From positions 1 to 24,033 of the IMG/VR virus record IMGVR_UViG_3300043436_004641: 24,033 nucleotides of DNA, one strand, 5' to 3'. Each line of letters opens with the position of its first letter. Positions within the stretch are counted from its first letter, which is position 1. The translations under genes and the position numbers were made by a program. Shown piece by piece: positions 23,994-24,033 of this stretch. The notes below the pieces were generated by a model that saw only the letters and a list, made by a program, of their open reading frames with translations, searched no databases and was not told where the DNA came from. The stretch comes from a virus.

Positions 23994-24029
23994 AACATAT
24001 AAACAAGAAAAAAACAAAACTAATATAAC

Positions 24030-24033
24030 ATGG
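24030..24033 (+). CDS. Start of a further gene (only the first codon is in the window)
   Basis: ATGG at the right edge, preceded by a TATTTAT element and an A-rich leader like that of the sheath gene. In T4-like phages the tail tube gene (gp19) often follows the sheath, so a strongly expressed tail gene is possible. No coding sequence can be read. Confidence 0.35.

Noticed and set aside
1-24033. tRNA genes, IS elements or attachment sites
   Set aside because: Gaps between genes are all under 300 bp and I saw no cloverleaf, transposase or terminal repeat in them.

Overview
The window looks like part of the genome of a large, AT-rich, T4-like contractile-tailed phage (myovirus). Direct signs are a family B replicative DNA polymerase with all exonuclease and polymerase motifs, a contractile tail sheath protein, a gp13-like neck protein and a probable gp15-like tail-terminator protein. 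Genes are tightly packed, with many 1-4 nt overlaps. Starts mostly lack Shine-Dalgarno sequences and have A/T-rich leaders, which fits a Bacteroidota (flavobacterial) host, but the host assignment is inference. No tRNA, IS element or CRISPR array is visible.

Layout. (1) 2-1027: the 3' end of a fibre/adhesin-like structural protein with repeated Cys-bounded domains joined by Thr-Pro linkers, closed by a strong terminator. (2) 1101-7716: a seven-gene co-oriented cassette of five glycosyltransferase genes (one a two-domain fusion) and two SAM methyltransferase-like genes. (3) 7733-8113: a small probable baseplate/structural protein. (4) 8204-10993: the DNA polymerase. (5) 10970-12432, minus strand: a small unknown protein and the gp13-like neck protein. 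(6) 12454-16162, minus strand: an accessory island made of a SET-domain protein, a SNF2-family helicase whose start overlaps the SET stop codon, and a fusion of Fe/Mn superoxide dismutase to a PD-(D/E)XK nuclease-like domain. (7) 16201-24033, plus strand: an unknown structural protein, a peptidoglycan-binding-domain protein, a gp15-like protein, the tail sheath, a lysozyme-like protein, a HAD-like protein and the first codon of another gene. A 53-codon ribbon-helix-helix gene lies on the minus strand in the gap before the sheath gene.

Regulation. A TATTTAT element recurs upstream of about eleven genes on both strands. In six of them it starts exactly 11-12 nt before the ATG, so a start site at the usual distance would fall on the start codon and give leaderless mRNA. 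A second group (sheath, RHH gene, last gene) has the element 41-43 nt upstream, giving a leader of about 30 nt. It is probably the phage's late promoter.

How the genes may work together. The glycosyltransferases belong to families best known for modifying proteins (Skp1-type GlcNAc transferase, PLOD-type transferase, GT10 fucosyltransferase) and sit directly behind a Thr/Pro-rich fibre gene. Glycosylation of the fibre by the phage itself is therefore an attractive hypothesis. The SET-SNF2-SOD/nuclease island is the most unusual part and has no obvious role in the virion. Several proteins in region 7 share a short N-terminus that resembles the capsid-targeting propeptides cut by T4 gp21-type proteases, which suggests they are packaged inside the head.
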